From Pedobacter jeongneungensis (GTDB taxonomy: Bacteria > Bacteroidota > Bacteroidia > Sphingobacteriales > Sphingobacteriaceae), in contig NZ_AYMG01000038.1 in assembly GCF_000633455.1 (NCBI RefSeq), forward strand, positions 1 through 64,000: a DNA stretch of 64,000 bases. The letters run 5' to 3'. The first letter of the stretch is position 1; every line of letters begins with the position of its first letter. The translations under genes were made by a program, and so were the position numbers. Below the pieces are notes generated by a model. The model was not told the origin of the DNA, made no database searches, and was given only the letters and a program-made list of their open reading frames with translations. Positions 26,916 through 36,486 of the stretch are shown here, piece by piece.

Positions 26916-28904
26916 TTATTTTTCTGCTCTTAATATTTCTATTGCCATGGATAATTCATCACGTAGCTGGCTTGGACTACCCGAGTAACCCTCCGAACTG
27001 TATCGGACCAGGCCATTTTTAATAATGATTTTGCGTGGAATTGCGGATGACTTGAACAATGGTGCCAGGCTTCTAAAAACCAGATCCTGCTCGCCCTTAG
27101 GCCCCACCGCATCATGTAAAAGATTGAAACGATAATTATTGTCTCGTACATACTTAACTGACTTTGTTTTATAATCTCCAAACTGCATGGTACCAATCAT
27201 GTATACGGCAACCTTCGGGTCTTTTGCATACTGGTCTATCAGAAGCTGCATCCCCGGGAAAGCTTCAATGCATGGTCTGCACCATGTTGCCCAAAAATCG
27301 ATCACTACAATCTGGTTTGCCCAGTCCTTAGAATTAACCATTTTGCCATCGGCATTTTCTAGACTAAATGGAATAAGCGGATAGTTGACCATGTTCGACA
27401 TTACATGAGTCCTCATCTCATTTTTCTTGTCTGATGGCATTAAGCCAGCAAGATATTGTTCATAGCCTTCTTCCTTACCTCCATGCTCGCTTTTGTATAG
27501 CTCCTTAAGTTTGGTAAACATCGCCGGCGTTACTGCATTAGCGGCTACACTGGATTCCAACAATGGCTTAACTGCTTTGGTATCGTTCAATTTTTCCAAA
27601 ACATTAACATGCATTGCGTTTAAGTCAGCATTTCCGAAAGTTCCTTTTACCGATAAATATTTGAAATACTGGTTTGCCCCAGCATAATCACCCCGGGCAT
27701 TTGCAAGAGAGATGTGCGTAAAGAGGCGATCATCCATTTGATTATTTGCATTTTCCTGTGCTTTTTCCGCATCATTATCAAAATCGGCTAAATAGGATTG
27801 ATCCTTTTGTCTTTCCAGCAAATAGGGAATCATTATGCGACTATCGTTATAAAGTAATTTCTGATCGCCTCTGCCCGACATTTGCCCCCGGGTGATATTC
27901 CAGCGGTAGATTTCGTTGGCAGTTTTAAAATCAATATCCTTAAATAGCCCTAAAAATTTTTCATTTTGCCCACTCTCAAAGTATTGTGTTGCCAAATTTC
28001 TGTATATAGTATAGTAAATAAATGCCTGGTTGTCTGGTGATTTCTTCCATTCCATATAAGGAAAAGCCTTAAGAAAATCTTCAGCACCTGTTTCGAAATC
28101 CTTTCCATATTTTCCCTCCGTATTTTTTCTGTAGGATAAAAACCTGGCTGTGCTGCTTTTAGGGTAATCTTTAAAAATAAGTGATTCCACTGCCGCTGAA
28201 CCGCTTTCATTTTTCAACTTATCGTAATAGCGCTGTGCCTGTGCAAAAAACTGCTCGGTAAGATTTCCGTTTTTTAGCTCGCTCTTTAACAGGTTATCAG
28301 CCAGCATGCTGAACTCAGAAGCGGGCATGGTGAGTTGCTTCAGATCCAGATAATTGAACAAATGTGATCTTGGTATCCGCTTAGAAAGCTTTTCTTCCTT
28401 TTGCAGCAAAGAGTCAATCATCTTTTTATCCTTTGAAGGATTAACGAAGCCGTTCAGCGTCCAATCGCCGGTTGCGCCTGCTTTAAAACTGGCTTCTGCC
28501 AGGTAGGTACCCGGGACTATTTTCCCTTTAGTATCCACAACCTGATGGTAATAACCTCTGCCGTTTTGATTATCAAGTGCTTCAGGATGCTGAAGATCAC
28601 CCTGATAAAATTTCAAAGCGGTTAATACGGCATGATCCGGAAGTTGATAACTTCCAGTCCAAATTTCGTTTTTTTTCTCTAACTGAACCGGAACAGTGCT
28701 CCATTTGCTACCATTGTATACTGCCGCGAGTGCTTTAGGCCCGTCACTAAATTCAAGATCGCCACCTTTCGGCTGGTAATTAAAGCTGATTTTCTGGTTC
28801 TGGTTTAGTGTTTCTGGCTGCCAGGTTATGGTTTGTGCAGCTAACTGCTGCCCAAAAAATGGGCAAAGCAGTAGCATACATTTTCTAAAAAAATGTTTTT
28901 TCAT
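26916..28904 (-). CDS. Large TlpA-family thioredoxin-like protein
   Basis: A 662-residue exported protein. The first 490 residues are a beta-sandwich-like region (ISFNYQPKGGDLEF) and a helical repeat-like region with no catalytic motif I recognise. The C-terminal 150 residues are a TlpA/AhpC-type thioredoxin domain with the active-site motif CRPC in WATWCRPCIEAFPG near residue 543 and a cis-Pro in SSAIPRKIIIKNG. It is encoded 11 bp after susD and 4 bp before the S41 protease. The large N-terminal part could bind the substrate whose disulfides are handled. Confidence 0.85.
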   Translation of the reverse strand: MKKHFFRKCMLLLCPFFGQQLAAQTITWQPETLNQNQKISFNYQPKGGDLEFSDGPKALAAVYNGSKWSTVPVQLEKKNEIWTGSYQLPDHAVLTALKFYQGDLQHPEALDNQNGRGYYHQVVDTKGKIVPGTYLAEASFKAGATGDWTLNGFVNPSKDKKMIDSLLQKEEKLSKRIPRSHLFNYLDLKQLTMPASEFSMLADNLLKSELKNGNLTEQFFAQAQRYYDKLKNESGSAAVESLIFKDYPKSSTARFLSYRKNTEGKYGKDFETGAEDFLKAFPYMEWKKSPDNQAFIYYTIYRNLATQYFESGQNEKFLGLFKDIDFKTANEIYRWNITRGQMSGRGDQKLLYNDSRIMIPYLLERQKDQSYLADFDNDAEKAQENANNQMDDRLFTHISLANARGDYAGANQYFKYLSVKGTFGNADLNAMHVNVLEKLNDTKAVKPLLESSVAANAVTPAMFTKLKELYKSEHGGKEEGYEQYLAGLMPSDKKNEMRTHVMSNMVNYPLIPFSLENADGKMVNSKDWANQIVVIDFWATWCRPCIEAFPGMQLLIDQYAKDPKVAVYMIGTMQFGDYKTKSVKYVRDNNYRFNLLHDAVGPKGEQDLVFRSLAPLFKSSAIPRKIIIKNGLVRYSSEGYSGSPSQLRDELSMAIEILRAEK

Positions 28905-28915
28905 GGATTGATTTT

Positions 28916-30286
28916 CTATCTGGGGTTTTGTTGCAATTCGGGGTTCAAAAGAATGTATTTATCCCCGATAGGATATAAATAAAGGTTATTATTGGGTTGT
29001 AAAGTGTAGTTGGCACCTTTGAAACTGCGATTTTTGGTCAGTGCGAAATCGTTGTCCAGATTCAGACGTTTCTGGTCAAACCAGCGCATACCCGTTCCAA
29101 AAAACTCCCTCCTTTTTTCTTCAACAACTATACGAAGAGCATCGGTGGCATTTGTTGCAGTTAAGGGAACATAATTGGCAGTTGTAAAACGTTTGATCCT
29201 TAGATTGTTTACAATTTTCATGGCATCATCAGTTTTTCCGGCCCTGGATAAACATTCTGCTTTTATCAGCATCATCTCAGGCACCGTCGGACCGTTGTTA
29301 ATTACAAATTCATTAATCAGGTATTTTGTCGATGCCCTTCCGGTAAAGGAGGTGCTAAACTGGTTACCGAACTTGCTTCTAACATCCGAAAATAACTTAT
29401 AGCGCAAGTCTGTTGTTCCTAATGAAGTGAGTAAATCACTACTTAGGGAAGTAGCAGTATAAACCACGCCTGAAACTTTGGAAAACATGACCTCAGGATT
29501 TAACAATCTTACCGGAATGGTTCCAGGTGCATTTTCGTACGTTTTCAGGTCGAGTAAGCCACTTTGCAATGCCAGGGCGCTATCCGCATATAAGGCTGCA
29601 TTGTCAAAATCGCGCATATTTAAATACGTTTTGGCAAATATGGCATAACCTGATACTTTCGCCGGGCGTACATTATACTCTGCAACCGCAGGCAAACGAC
29701 TTATCGATGTTCTCAAATCATTTAATACCTGTTTATAAACATCGGCAACCGTGGCTCTGTTAAGTTTCGTATATAAATTTGGTGTGGTAAGCAGCGGAAC
29801 CCCTAAATCAGTGGATGCAGTGGCTACGTTATATTGCTTGCCATACATATTCACTAATATCAAATAGGCATAAGCACGATGTACCAGGGCCTCTGCATAA
29901 ATCCGCTGCTTCTCCGCTTCCGTTCCGTCCTGAGAGGTCAAAACGCCGTCTAAAACCTGGTTGCATACATAAATAGTTTTATACAGCTTATCCCAATCGG
30001 CATCGCTTTGGCTTTCAGAGGTATATTTTGGCGCCCAGGTGTATACATTGCCCAAAATGTCTCCGAGAGAATTTTGCCTTGTTGCATCCGTGATCTCTAT
30101 ATCGTCACCTGACAGAATCGGGTAAGAATAAGTCCCTTCCAGAACACCATTATTATTCATGGTATTTCTAAAATCGGAAGTATATTTTAGTGTCCTGATT
30201 GAAAGCTGATCAATCTCCACATATTTTCTGCAGCTTGCCAGCGTAATCGCTAAGGCAAACAATATAATTGAATATCTATTTTTCAT
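28916..30286 (-). CDS. SusD/RagB-family nutrient-binding lipoprotein
   Basis: The 456-residue surface lipoprotein has signal LFALAITLASC with lipidated Cys, and SusD-type TPR-like helices (KQRIYAEALVHRAYAYLILV, PEMMLIKAECLSRAGKTDDA). The C-terminal motifs VVEEKRREFFGTGMRWFDQK and NLYLYPIGDKYILLNPELQQ are highly characteristic. It should form the lid that passes ligand to the SusC channel. It lies 5 bp after susC. Length is somewhat short for SusD (often 500-600), as in many members with peptide or small ligands. The ligand is unknown. Confidence 0.92.
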   Translation of the reverse strand: MKNRYSIILFALAITLASCRKYVEIDQLSIRTLKYTSDFRNTMNNNGVLEGTYSYPILSGDDIEITDATRQNSLGDILGNVYTWAPKYTSESQSDADWDKLYKTIYVCNQVLDGVLTSQDGTEAEKQRIYAEALVHRAYAYLILVNMYGKQYNVATASTDLGVPLLTTPNLYTKLNRATVADVYKQVLNDLRTSISRLPAVAEYNVRPAKVSGYAIFAKTYLNMRDFDNAALYADSALALQSGLLDLKTYENAPGTIPVRLLNPEVMFSKVSGVVYTATSLSSDLLTSLGTTDLRYKLFSDVRSKFGNQFSTSFTGRASTKYLINEFVINNGPTVPEMMLIKAECLSRAGKTDDAMKIVNNLRIKRFTTANYVPLTATNATDALRIVVEEKRREFFGTGMRWFDQKRLNLDNDFALTKNRSFKGANYTLQPNNNLYLYPIGDKYILLNPELQQNPR

Positions 30287-30291
30287 GTTGA

Positions 30292-33200
30292 TTACAGCGT
30301 TGCATTAATTCCAAAAACATAACCTGGCGTAGGTGTTACGCTACCAAAATTTCCTGTATTGATAAATTCAGGATCTATGCCATCCTTATTTGCGCGCCAA
30401 ACAATTCCCACGTTTCGCACATTTGCAGATAGTGACAGAGATTTCACAAAGTTGCGGGGCAGGAAGCGTTGCGGAACGATGTAAGAAAGAGAAATTTGTT
30501 GTAAACGGATGTTATCCGCCTTGCGAACCAATGCATCTGAAAAACGGTAGCGGTTAATGCTGTTAAAGTTCACGCCTGTTATTCCCGGAACATCGGTAAA
30601 AGCTTCATCACCTGGTTTCCGCCAGCGATCAGCCAGTTCGCCCTGTCGACCCAAAACGCCGTTATAGGCAAAATCTGTAGTTGTCGGATAATTGGTTACG
30701 GCATTTTTTAAGAAAACGTGGCCGAAATAACCTACAAATCTTAACCCTAGCTCTAACTGACCATATTTGAAATTATGGTTAAAACCGGTGGTGTAAGGCG
30801 CGTACCTATTTCCAACGTAAACCAAATCTTCTTTTGTAAAGGCAGTGGTGAGGTTAGTAGTGTTATTGATGATGTTATTGTTGCGATCGTAAATTTGTGC
30901 CTGGCCTTTGTTATCTAATCCAGCCCAGCGGTAAACATAAAGCGAGCCTAATGGCATACCTTCTATGTTGGTCAATGTTCCGGCGATATTACTGGCATTG
31001 TTTACATAACGCTGATCTGTAACCGTATTGGTGGTATAACCAAAATTTAATACTGATTTCCAGCTGAATTTTCCTGCTCTTATCAATTCGCCATTTATGG
31101 AGAATTCGTAACCATGGCCACTCAAAGTTCCGCTGTTGAACGATAAGTTAGACCAGCCGTAGGTGGCATTATAAGGGAAGGATGCCAGAATGCCAACGGT
31201 TCTTTTCGTATACACATCAACACTTCCATTTAGCCGTCCTTTTAAAATGCCGAAGTCGATACCTAAGTTTGCCATTTTGGTGGTTTCCCAACCCAAATCC
31301 GAATTGGCCGGAGTTTCGATATTAGCCACAGGTTGGCCGGTTCTAATATCGGTACCAGAAACATTAATGATGGGCACATTTGTACCTGCCTGAGGTACCA
31401 CTCCACTGGTTCCTAAAGTTGCACGGACACTAAATGCATCTAACCAATTTAAATCCTGGAAAAATTCTTCTTTATTAGCATTCCATCTTAAGCCAACTGA
31501 CCAAAATGGCCTGGCTCTCTTACTCCTCTCTAAGCCCAATAAAGTATAATCATCAAAACGTACACTACCCGTAACAAAGTATTTATCCTGGTAACTGTAT
31601 GATGCATTACTATAATACGATAAATATCTCTTACGGTAAGCAATCAAATTGCTTAAATTGGCACCCAACGATTGCGTATAGCCATACATGGTTGGGTACT
31701 GTTGTGTAGGGTTAACAGTTGCAATTGTACGCGTATCTGCATTGTAACCATATCTGGTTTCGGATGTACCATCAGAATTGGTTTCTCTAATTTCGGCACC
31801 AGCGATGGCATTGAACTGGTGTTTACCAGCGATCGTGAAATCTGAATTTAACTGTCCGCGCAATGACAGTTCTGATGAAGTAGTGCCATAAGTGATGTAA
31901 CGCCCGCCATAGTTAAATGTATTTATGGCTTTACCATTAGGGGTATATGTATTGATCAGTATCCTTGCTGCATAGCTATTCAGGTCATCAAGCGTGTAAG
32001 AGTTACTGAACTGACGTTGATTAGATATCGAAACATCAGCATTTAGCCATTTAGCAATTTTACCATTTAAACCAGCACTCATTCTGAGTACATTGTTCTT
32101 GGCGATAGAATTTGAATAATTTAACTCATCTAATGTATTGTAGGTAAAGGGTAAATAACCTTGCCCCACCATTTTATTTGCTAAAACATCGGTAATGATA
32201 ATATTTCTACCGATGCTGTTGCCATTTGCATCCTGCAATAAATCATAAGGGCGTAATGCCGTAGTGCTTACTGATAGTGCATTTACTGCGGCAGCATTGT
32301 ATTGTGATTTAGAATATTGATAATTAAACAGCGCCCTTAAAGTTATTTTTTTGTTAAAAAAATCAGTGGAAGTATTGGCATTTACAAAGGCGTTGTCTCC
32401 ATAATTGCTTTTAAATATGGGGTTATCTTTGGTATAATTTCCAGAAATATAATAGGTACTGCTTTCAGAACCGCCTGAATAAGAAAGGTTATATTGATGA
32501 TTAGTAGCATTTTGAAGTAAATATTTTTCGATTTGTGCCATGCCATCTCTCGATGCAATTTCTGCTAATGCAGCATCACGCTGTGCTACAGTAGCTGTAC
32601 CGCGTTTAACCCTAAACATCCATTCTGTAGCCTCACTATTATTTGGAGTATAAATTTCATTCCCCGGCAATGCTGCCAAAGGATCAACCAGCAGCCCTTT
32701 ATCAACCATTTCCTGTTCCAGATCAATGTATTGCGCACTATTCATCCAGTGCAAATCGGCAATAGAAGGATTTTTTGATATACCAAAAAGATAGCTTACG
32801 TTTAATGAAGGCGCAATTTTTTTCCCTTTTTTAGTCTCAATAACGATTACCCCATTTGCTGCTCTCGAACCCCAGATAGAGGTAGCAGAGGCATCTTTTA
32901 AGAAAGTAATCTGCTCAATATCAGCCATATTTATACTACTGATCACAGAATTACCAAAAGTATTACCACTTACAGGTCTGGTAAGGGTAGCTAAATCGCT
33001 TGGATTCATCAGCGGAAATCCATCAAGAACAATTAAAGGAATTCCACTGCCTGCTCCATAATTATTTACACCGCGAATCTGAACGCTATTGCCTTTGATA
33101 TCGAACTTTACGCCCGCTACCTGCCCTTCCAGGCGTTCCATGATGTTTACAGCGGGGTTAGCTGCCAGTTCCTTACCTGAGATAACTGAATAAGCTCCTG

Positions 33201-33888
33201 CGGCACGCTCCCTGCTTATTTTTTGATATCCGTTTGAGACCACCGATACTTCTTCCAGCGCAGCTGAAGACTGTCGGAGTGTGATATAATAAGTAATCGT
33301 CTTCCGGTCAACGAAAATTTCCTCGCCTTTAAAGCCCAGGTAATTAATTTGCAGAACATAACCATTGGCAGGCACATCATTAATCACCAAGTCTCCGTTT
33401 TTGTCGGTGGTGTACATCTTATTGATTGTTTTGTTGTAAACATTTGCGCCCGGGAGTGGCCTGCCTGAGGAATCCCGTACCGTAACCTTTACATCAACGG
33501 CCTTAATAATATCAACCAGTTTATCTGTCACACTTTTTTCTGTAATTACAATGGTTTTGCCATCCAGCGAAAAAGTAAGGGCCTGATTATTTAATGATTT
33601 TTGAATAGCCTCGAATACACTAACCTGATTTACATTGATGGAAACAGGTTTAGCATCCAGAATAATATTGAGGTCGTATATAATATCGTAACCGCTCTGT
33701 TTACGTATCTCTTTCAGTACGCGTTCTAATGGCACATTTTTCTCAACAATGGAAACTTTTTGTGCCTTTGTTGATGCACTTAATTGCATGAGCGCCAACA
33801 GAAGAATCGCAGCAGTTAGTCGCATAACGAGTAGCAGTTTACGGAGCTGCGTATTGCGCAGCCCTGGTGAAGTAAAATTTTTATACAT
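30292..33888 (-). CDS. SusC/RagA-family TonB-dependent transporter with STN domain
   Basis: An outer membrane channel of 1198 residues. In order: signal and anchor helix (LTAAILLLALMQLSASTKAQ); an STN domain about 50-115 (VPLERVLKEIRKQSGYDIIY), the hallmark of sigma/FecR-coupled transducers; a carboxypeptidase-regulatory-like domain about 130-210; a TonB plug starting near residue 220 with PAVNIMERLEGQVAGVKFDI; and a 22-strand barrel to the C-terminus. The STN domain and the FecR and ECF sigma genes upstream show that uptake is coupled to transcription by trans-envelope signalling. A 140-bp gap from fecR leaves room for the sigma-dependent promoter. Confidence 0.93.
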   Translation of the reverse strand: MYKNFTSPGLRNTQLRKLLLVMRLTAAILLLALMQLSASTKAQKVSIVEKNVPLERVLKEIRKQSGYDIIYDLNIILDAKPVSINVNQVSVFEAIQKSLNNQALTFSLDGKTIVITEKSVTDKLVDIIKAVDVKVTVRDSSGRPLPGANVYNKTINKMYTTDKNGDLVINDVPANGYVLQINYLGFKGEEIFVDRKTITYYITLRQSSAALEEVSVVSNGYQKISRERAAGAYSVISGKELAANPAVNIMERLEGQVAGVKFDIKGNSVQIRGVNNYGAGSGIPLIVLDGFPLMNPSDLATLTRPVSGNTFGNSVISSINMADIEQITFLKDASATSIWGSRAANGVIVIETKKGKKIAPSLNVSYLFGISKNPSIADLHWMNSAQYIDLEQEMVDKGLLVDPLAALPGNEIYTPNNSEATEWMFRVKRGTATVAQRDAALAEIASRDGMAQIEKYLLQNATNHQYNLSYSGGSESSTYYISGNYTKDNPIFKSNYGDNAFVNANTSTDFFNKKITLRALFNYQYSKSQYNAAAVNALSVSTTALRPYDLLQDANGNSIGRNIIITDVLANKMVGQGYLPFTYNTLDELNYSNSIAKNNVLRMSAGLNGKIAKWLNADVSISNQRQFSNSYTLDDLNSYAARILINTYTPNGKAINTFNYGGRYITYGTTSSELSLRGQLNSDFTIAGKHQFNAIAGAEIRETNSDGTSETRYGYNADTRTIATVNPTQQYPTMYGYTQSLGANLSNLIAYRKRYLSYYSNASYSYQDKYFVTGSVRFDDYTLLGLERSKRARPFWSVGLRWNANKEEFFQDLNWLDAFSVRATLGTSGVVPQAGTNVPIINVSGTDIRTGQPVANIETPANSDLGWETTKMANLGIDFGILKGRLNGSVDVYTKRTVGILASFPYNATYGWSNLSFNSGTLSGHGYEFSINGELIRAGKFSWKSVLNFGYTTNTVTDQRYVNNASNIAGTLTNIEGMPLGSLYVYRWAGLDNKGQAQIYDRNNNIINNTTNLTTAFTKEDLVYVGNRYAPYTTGFNHNFKYGQLELGLRFVGYFGHVFLKNAVTNYPTTTDFAYNGVLGRQGELADRWRKPGDEAFTDVPGITGVNFNSINRYRFSDALVRKADNIRLQQISLSYIVPQRFLPRNFVKSLSLSANVRNVGIVWRANKDGIDPEFINTGNFGSVTPTPGYVFGINATL

Positions 33889-34028
33889 TTGTTTGTTTGG
33901 TTATTGCATTTGGCCCGGGCTTCGAAATCAGGACCTTATGCGGTTATTAGTTGATTGATTATAGTCAGCTACCAAATTATCCAGGGGTGCCGCCAAGCAC
34001 TTCTGGTTTTTTTTGGCATCCTTTTTCT

Positions 34029-35204
34029 TTATTTAGAAACGATTACCCTCCTTCCTTCAAGTTTAAAATGTACTTTTCCCGTAAGCTGGATGTGATTGAG
34101 TACCTCTGAAATGTTAGTAGCTCTCGACATCCATCCGCCAAGTATTAGATTCCCTGGTGCTGTGTCATCATAAACCACTTCTACATTATACCAACGGGCC
34201 ACTTTGCGCATGGCGCTGCGTAAATCTTCCCTGAACACAAATTCACCTTTTTTCCAGGCAACTTCCATATCAGTATCTGCTGATTGTACCTGGATGTTCT
34301 GATTGTTTAGTTTTGCCTGCTGCCCTGGTTTCAACAGGCTGGTTTTGCCATTGTTGAGTACGATTTTCACGCTTCCTTCCAATAATGTACTTTTAACATA
34401 AGGTTCATCTGCATAAGCATTGATATTAAAATGCGTTCCCAGAACCTCCAATTTCTGCATTTGAGAATTGCCTTTAACCACTGAGACAGAGAAGGGCAAC
34501 CTTCCTTTAATCCCATCTACATGTGCAACCTCAAAGTATCCTTCGCCCGTGAGAATTACGTTTCGTCCGTTTTTAGCGAAGGTTGTCGGATATTTTAAGG
34601 ATGATCCTGCGTTTAGCCATACCTTTGATCCGTCAGGTAAAACAACAGCGTACTGTCCTCCCGCGGGTGTACTGATTGTATTGAAGCCTGCGCTTTTAGG
34701 TTTAGCGTCAATTGTCGTGTAAACCAATGTCCCATCTTTTGCTTTAGTAATTTCCAGTCCGGCTTCGGTAGCAACTTTTCCTACAATGTCTTTGTTTAGG
34801 TCAATTACGCTACCGTCCGACAAGGTAAGGATAGCCTTATTTGTACCAGCAGGCAGGTCATACTGTTTGGCGACTACAAACTGATTGTTAGTTTTACTTT
34901 TGAAAAGCAAATATCCAACTCCGGAGATCAATAAAATGCTGGCAGCAATGCCAATCGTTATTAGTTTTCTATAGGGATTGTTTAGTTTTTTAACGTTAAG
35001 TACGTCAGGTAATGGTTCAGAAACTTCATCAATAATTTTAGACCAGATTTTAGCTTCCAGACCGACATAGTCTATCTGTGGTTCGGGCGTGCTGCTTTCC
35101 TCAGTTTTTAACAAATACCAGGTTTCCAACCGGGCACTTTGTTTAGCAGTAAGTTTATCATCCAGGTAGTCTCGTATAAATTGTCTCACGTTTAGTTTGC
35201 TCAT
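34029..35204 (-). CDS. FecR-family anti-sigma factor
   Basis: A 391-residue inner-membrane regulator. The cytoplasmic N-terminal part (FIRDYLDDKLTAKQSARLET) precedes a single membrane helix near 78-100 (LITIGIAASILLISGVGYLL). The periplasmic FecR domain follows, with FNTISTPAGGQYAVVLPDGS and VWLNAGSSLKYPTTF, and then the C-terminal DUF4974-type domain (VARWYNVEVVYDD, ending HFKLEGRRVIVSK). It should hold the ECF sigma factor until contacted by the STN domain of the transporter downstream. The sigma gene lies 101 bp upstream. Confidence 0.92.
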   Translation of the reverse strand: MSKLNVRQFIRDYLDDKLTAKQSARLETWYLLKTEESSTPEPQIDYVGLEAKIWSKIIDEVSEPLPDVLNVKKLNNPYRKLITIGIAASILLISGVGYLLFKSKTNNQFVVAKQYDLPAGTNKAILTLSDGSVIDLNKDIVGKVATEAGLEITKAKDGTLVYTTIDAKPKSAGFNTISTPAGGQYAVVLPDGSKVWLNAGSSLKYPTTFAKNGRNVILTGEGYFEVAHVDGIKGRLPFSVSVVKGNSQMQKLEVLGTHFNINAYADEPYVKSTLLEGSVKIVLNNGKTSLLKPGQQAKLNNQNIQVQSADTDMEVAWKKGEFVFREDLRSAMRKVARWYNVEVVYDDTAPGNLILGGWMSRATNISEVLNHIQLTGKVHFKLEGRRVIVSK

Positions 35205-35305
35205 GCTTATTACAGGTAGTATAATAGTAAGACAGGTAGCTCAGGGCAATGTTGTATTCCACATTAAAAATAAATTAACTTTTTATTAATTTATCGCAAA
35301 ATGAG

Positions 35306-35884
35306 TTATAATGATATGAGAAACAATGGTAAATGGTTGCCAAACTTATTGCGTAAAGTGGTTATTGCCTTATTCATCTGTGTTTTAACAGTAAGTTCAG
35401 AAATATTCATCACGCCAGCGATTTCCTTATAGGATAAGTTTTTGTTGCGCTTCAACTCAAACACTTCCCGCATTCGCGGTGGTAATTTTTCAATTTCGGC
35501 TTCAATCAGTTTGGAGAGTATGCGCTCCCGGATACGGTGATCGGTAATTTCCTGCGCCTGTTCAAGAAAGTGACCAAGATCTTCCAGATAAGCATGATGA
35601 ACCTTATTTTTGCTAAAAAAATTTAGGATGGCATTTCTTGTAGAAATATAAAGATAAGCGCCGATTGAAATATCAGCCTGAAGAGACGGAGCTTTATGCC
35701 AAAGTTTTGTGAATACTTCCTGCACAACATCCTCACTTTCATGTTCTTCTTTGAGCATCCTGAAAGCATGTTTATACAATATAGGCCAGTACCTACTGTA
35801 GATCTCAGAAAAAGCTCTGTTATCCCGTTCTATCAATAGCGAAGTTAATTTACTATCATCATATATGGAATAATCTGAAATCAT
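35306..35884 (-). CDS. ECF RNA polymerase sigma factor of the FecR-linked type
   Basis: A 192-residue sigma factor with region 2 (FSEIYSRYWPILYKHAFRML, then SEDVVQEVFTKLWHK) and region 4 (LPPRMREVFELKRNKNLSYK, then ISELTVKTQMNKAITTLR). It belongs to the Bacteroidota ECF group genetically linked to FecR and SusC. I prefer the Met at 35884 (MISDYSIYDDSKLTSLL); starts at 35905 and 35914 add a short aromatic extension. It is the first gene of the regulated nutrient-uptake locus. Confidence 0.9.
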   Translation of the reverse strand: MISDYSIYDDSKLTSLLIERDNRAFSEIYSRYWPILYKHAFRMLKEEHESEDVVQEVFTKLWHKAPSLQADISIGAYLYISTRNAILNFFSKNKVHHAYLEDLGHFLEQAQEITDHRIRERILSKLIEAEIEKLPPRMREVFELKRNKNLSYKEIAGVMNISELTVKTQMNKAITTLRNKFGNHLPLFLISL

Positions 35885-36486
35885 CAATGAGTAAAAATAG
35901 AACATATTACCCACATTTAAAAATATACGATTCAGGCTTTCGTAACAATAGAATCAGATTTCATTGCCATAAATCGCCTCCATATCTTGAAGAGTGCCTT
36001 TTTCAGCTTCCAATAGAGAGTGGCACAAGACTGGGGCAGCTTTTTTCTGATCATATCTGCTGAATAAATAAGGATGTCTGAAGCCATGCTTTTTCAGATG
36101 TTAACACCGGGCCACCCTTAAAAATCCTGAATATTAGTTCAAAACAGTTCTTTAACCTAAGGCCAGAACTGTTTTTAGAAAAATTGTCACAGCCTAAATA
36201 GCTTATGAGGAGTTCACAATAAAATCGCTGGTTAGTTTTCGGACAACGAATTTTATCGAGAATTTCGTCAGAATCCATATCAAAAAACCAGGCAGTTTTT
36301 GCTTTTTTAATGGCAATAGGTTATAAATCCCGCAGAAGTATTAACGAGAACATATATGGTTTGCTGATTTTAAACTAAATTAGGTCACCTTTAAATTTGC
36401 CTGAACAATAATATTGTAAATGCTAAATAAGGCCAGGGCGAAATTTGCCTTTGAGTATAAAAATACGGAAACAACGAATCATTACC
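35885..36486. other. 600-bp region without a supported gene
   Basis: This separates the divergent sigma factor and M61 peptidase genes. A 75-codon minus-strand frame at 36051-36278 has no recognisable family and no clear ribosome-binding or promoter context, so I leave it out. No repeat was seen. Confidence 0.4.

Noticed and set aside
36051..36278. A 75-codon minus-strand frame
   Set aside because: It has no family resemblance, no promoter or ribosome-binding context, and a composition like non-coding DNA.
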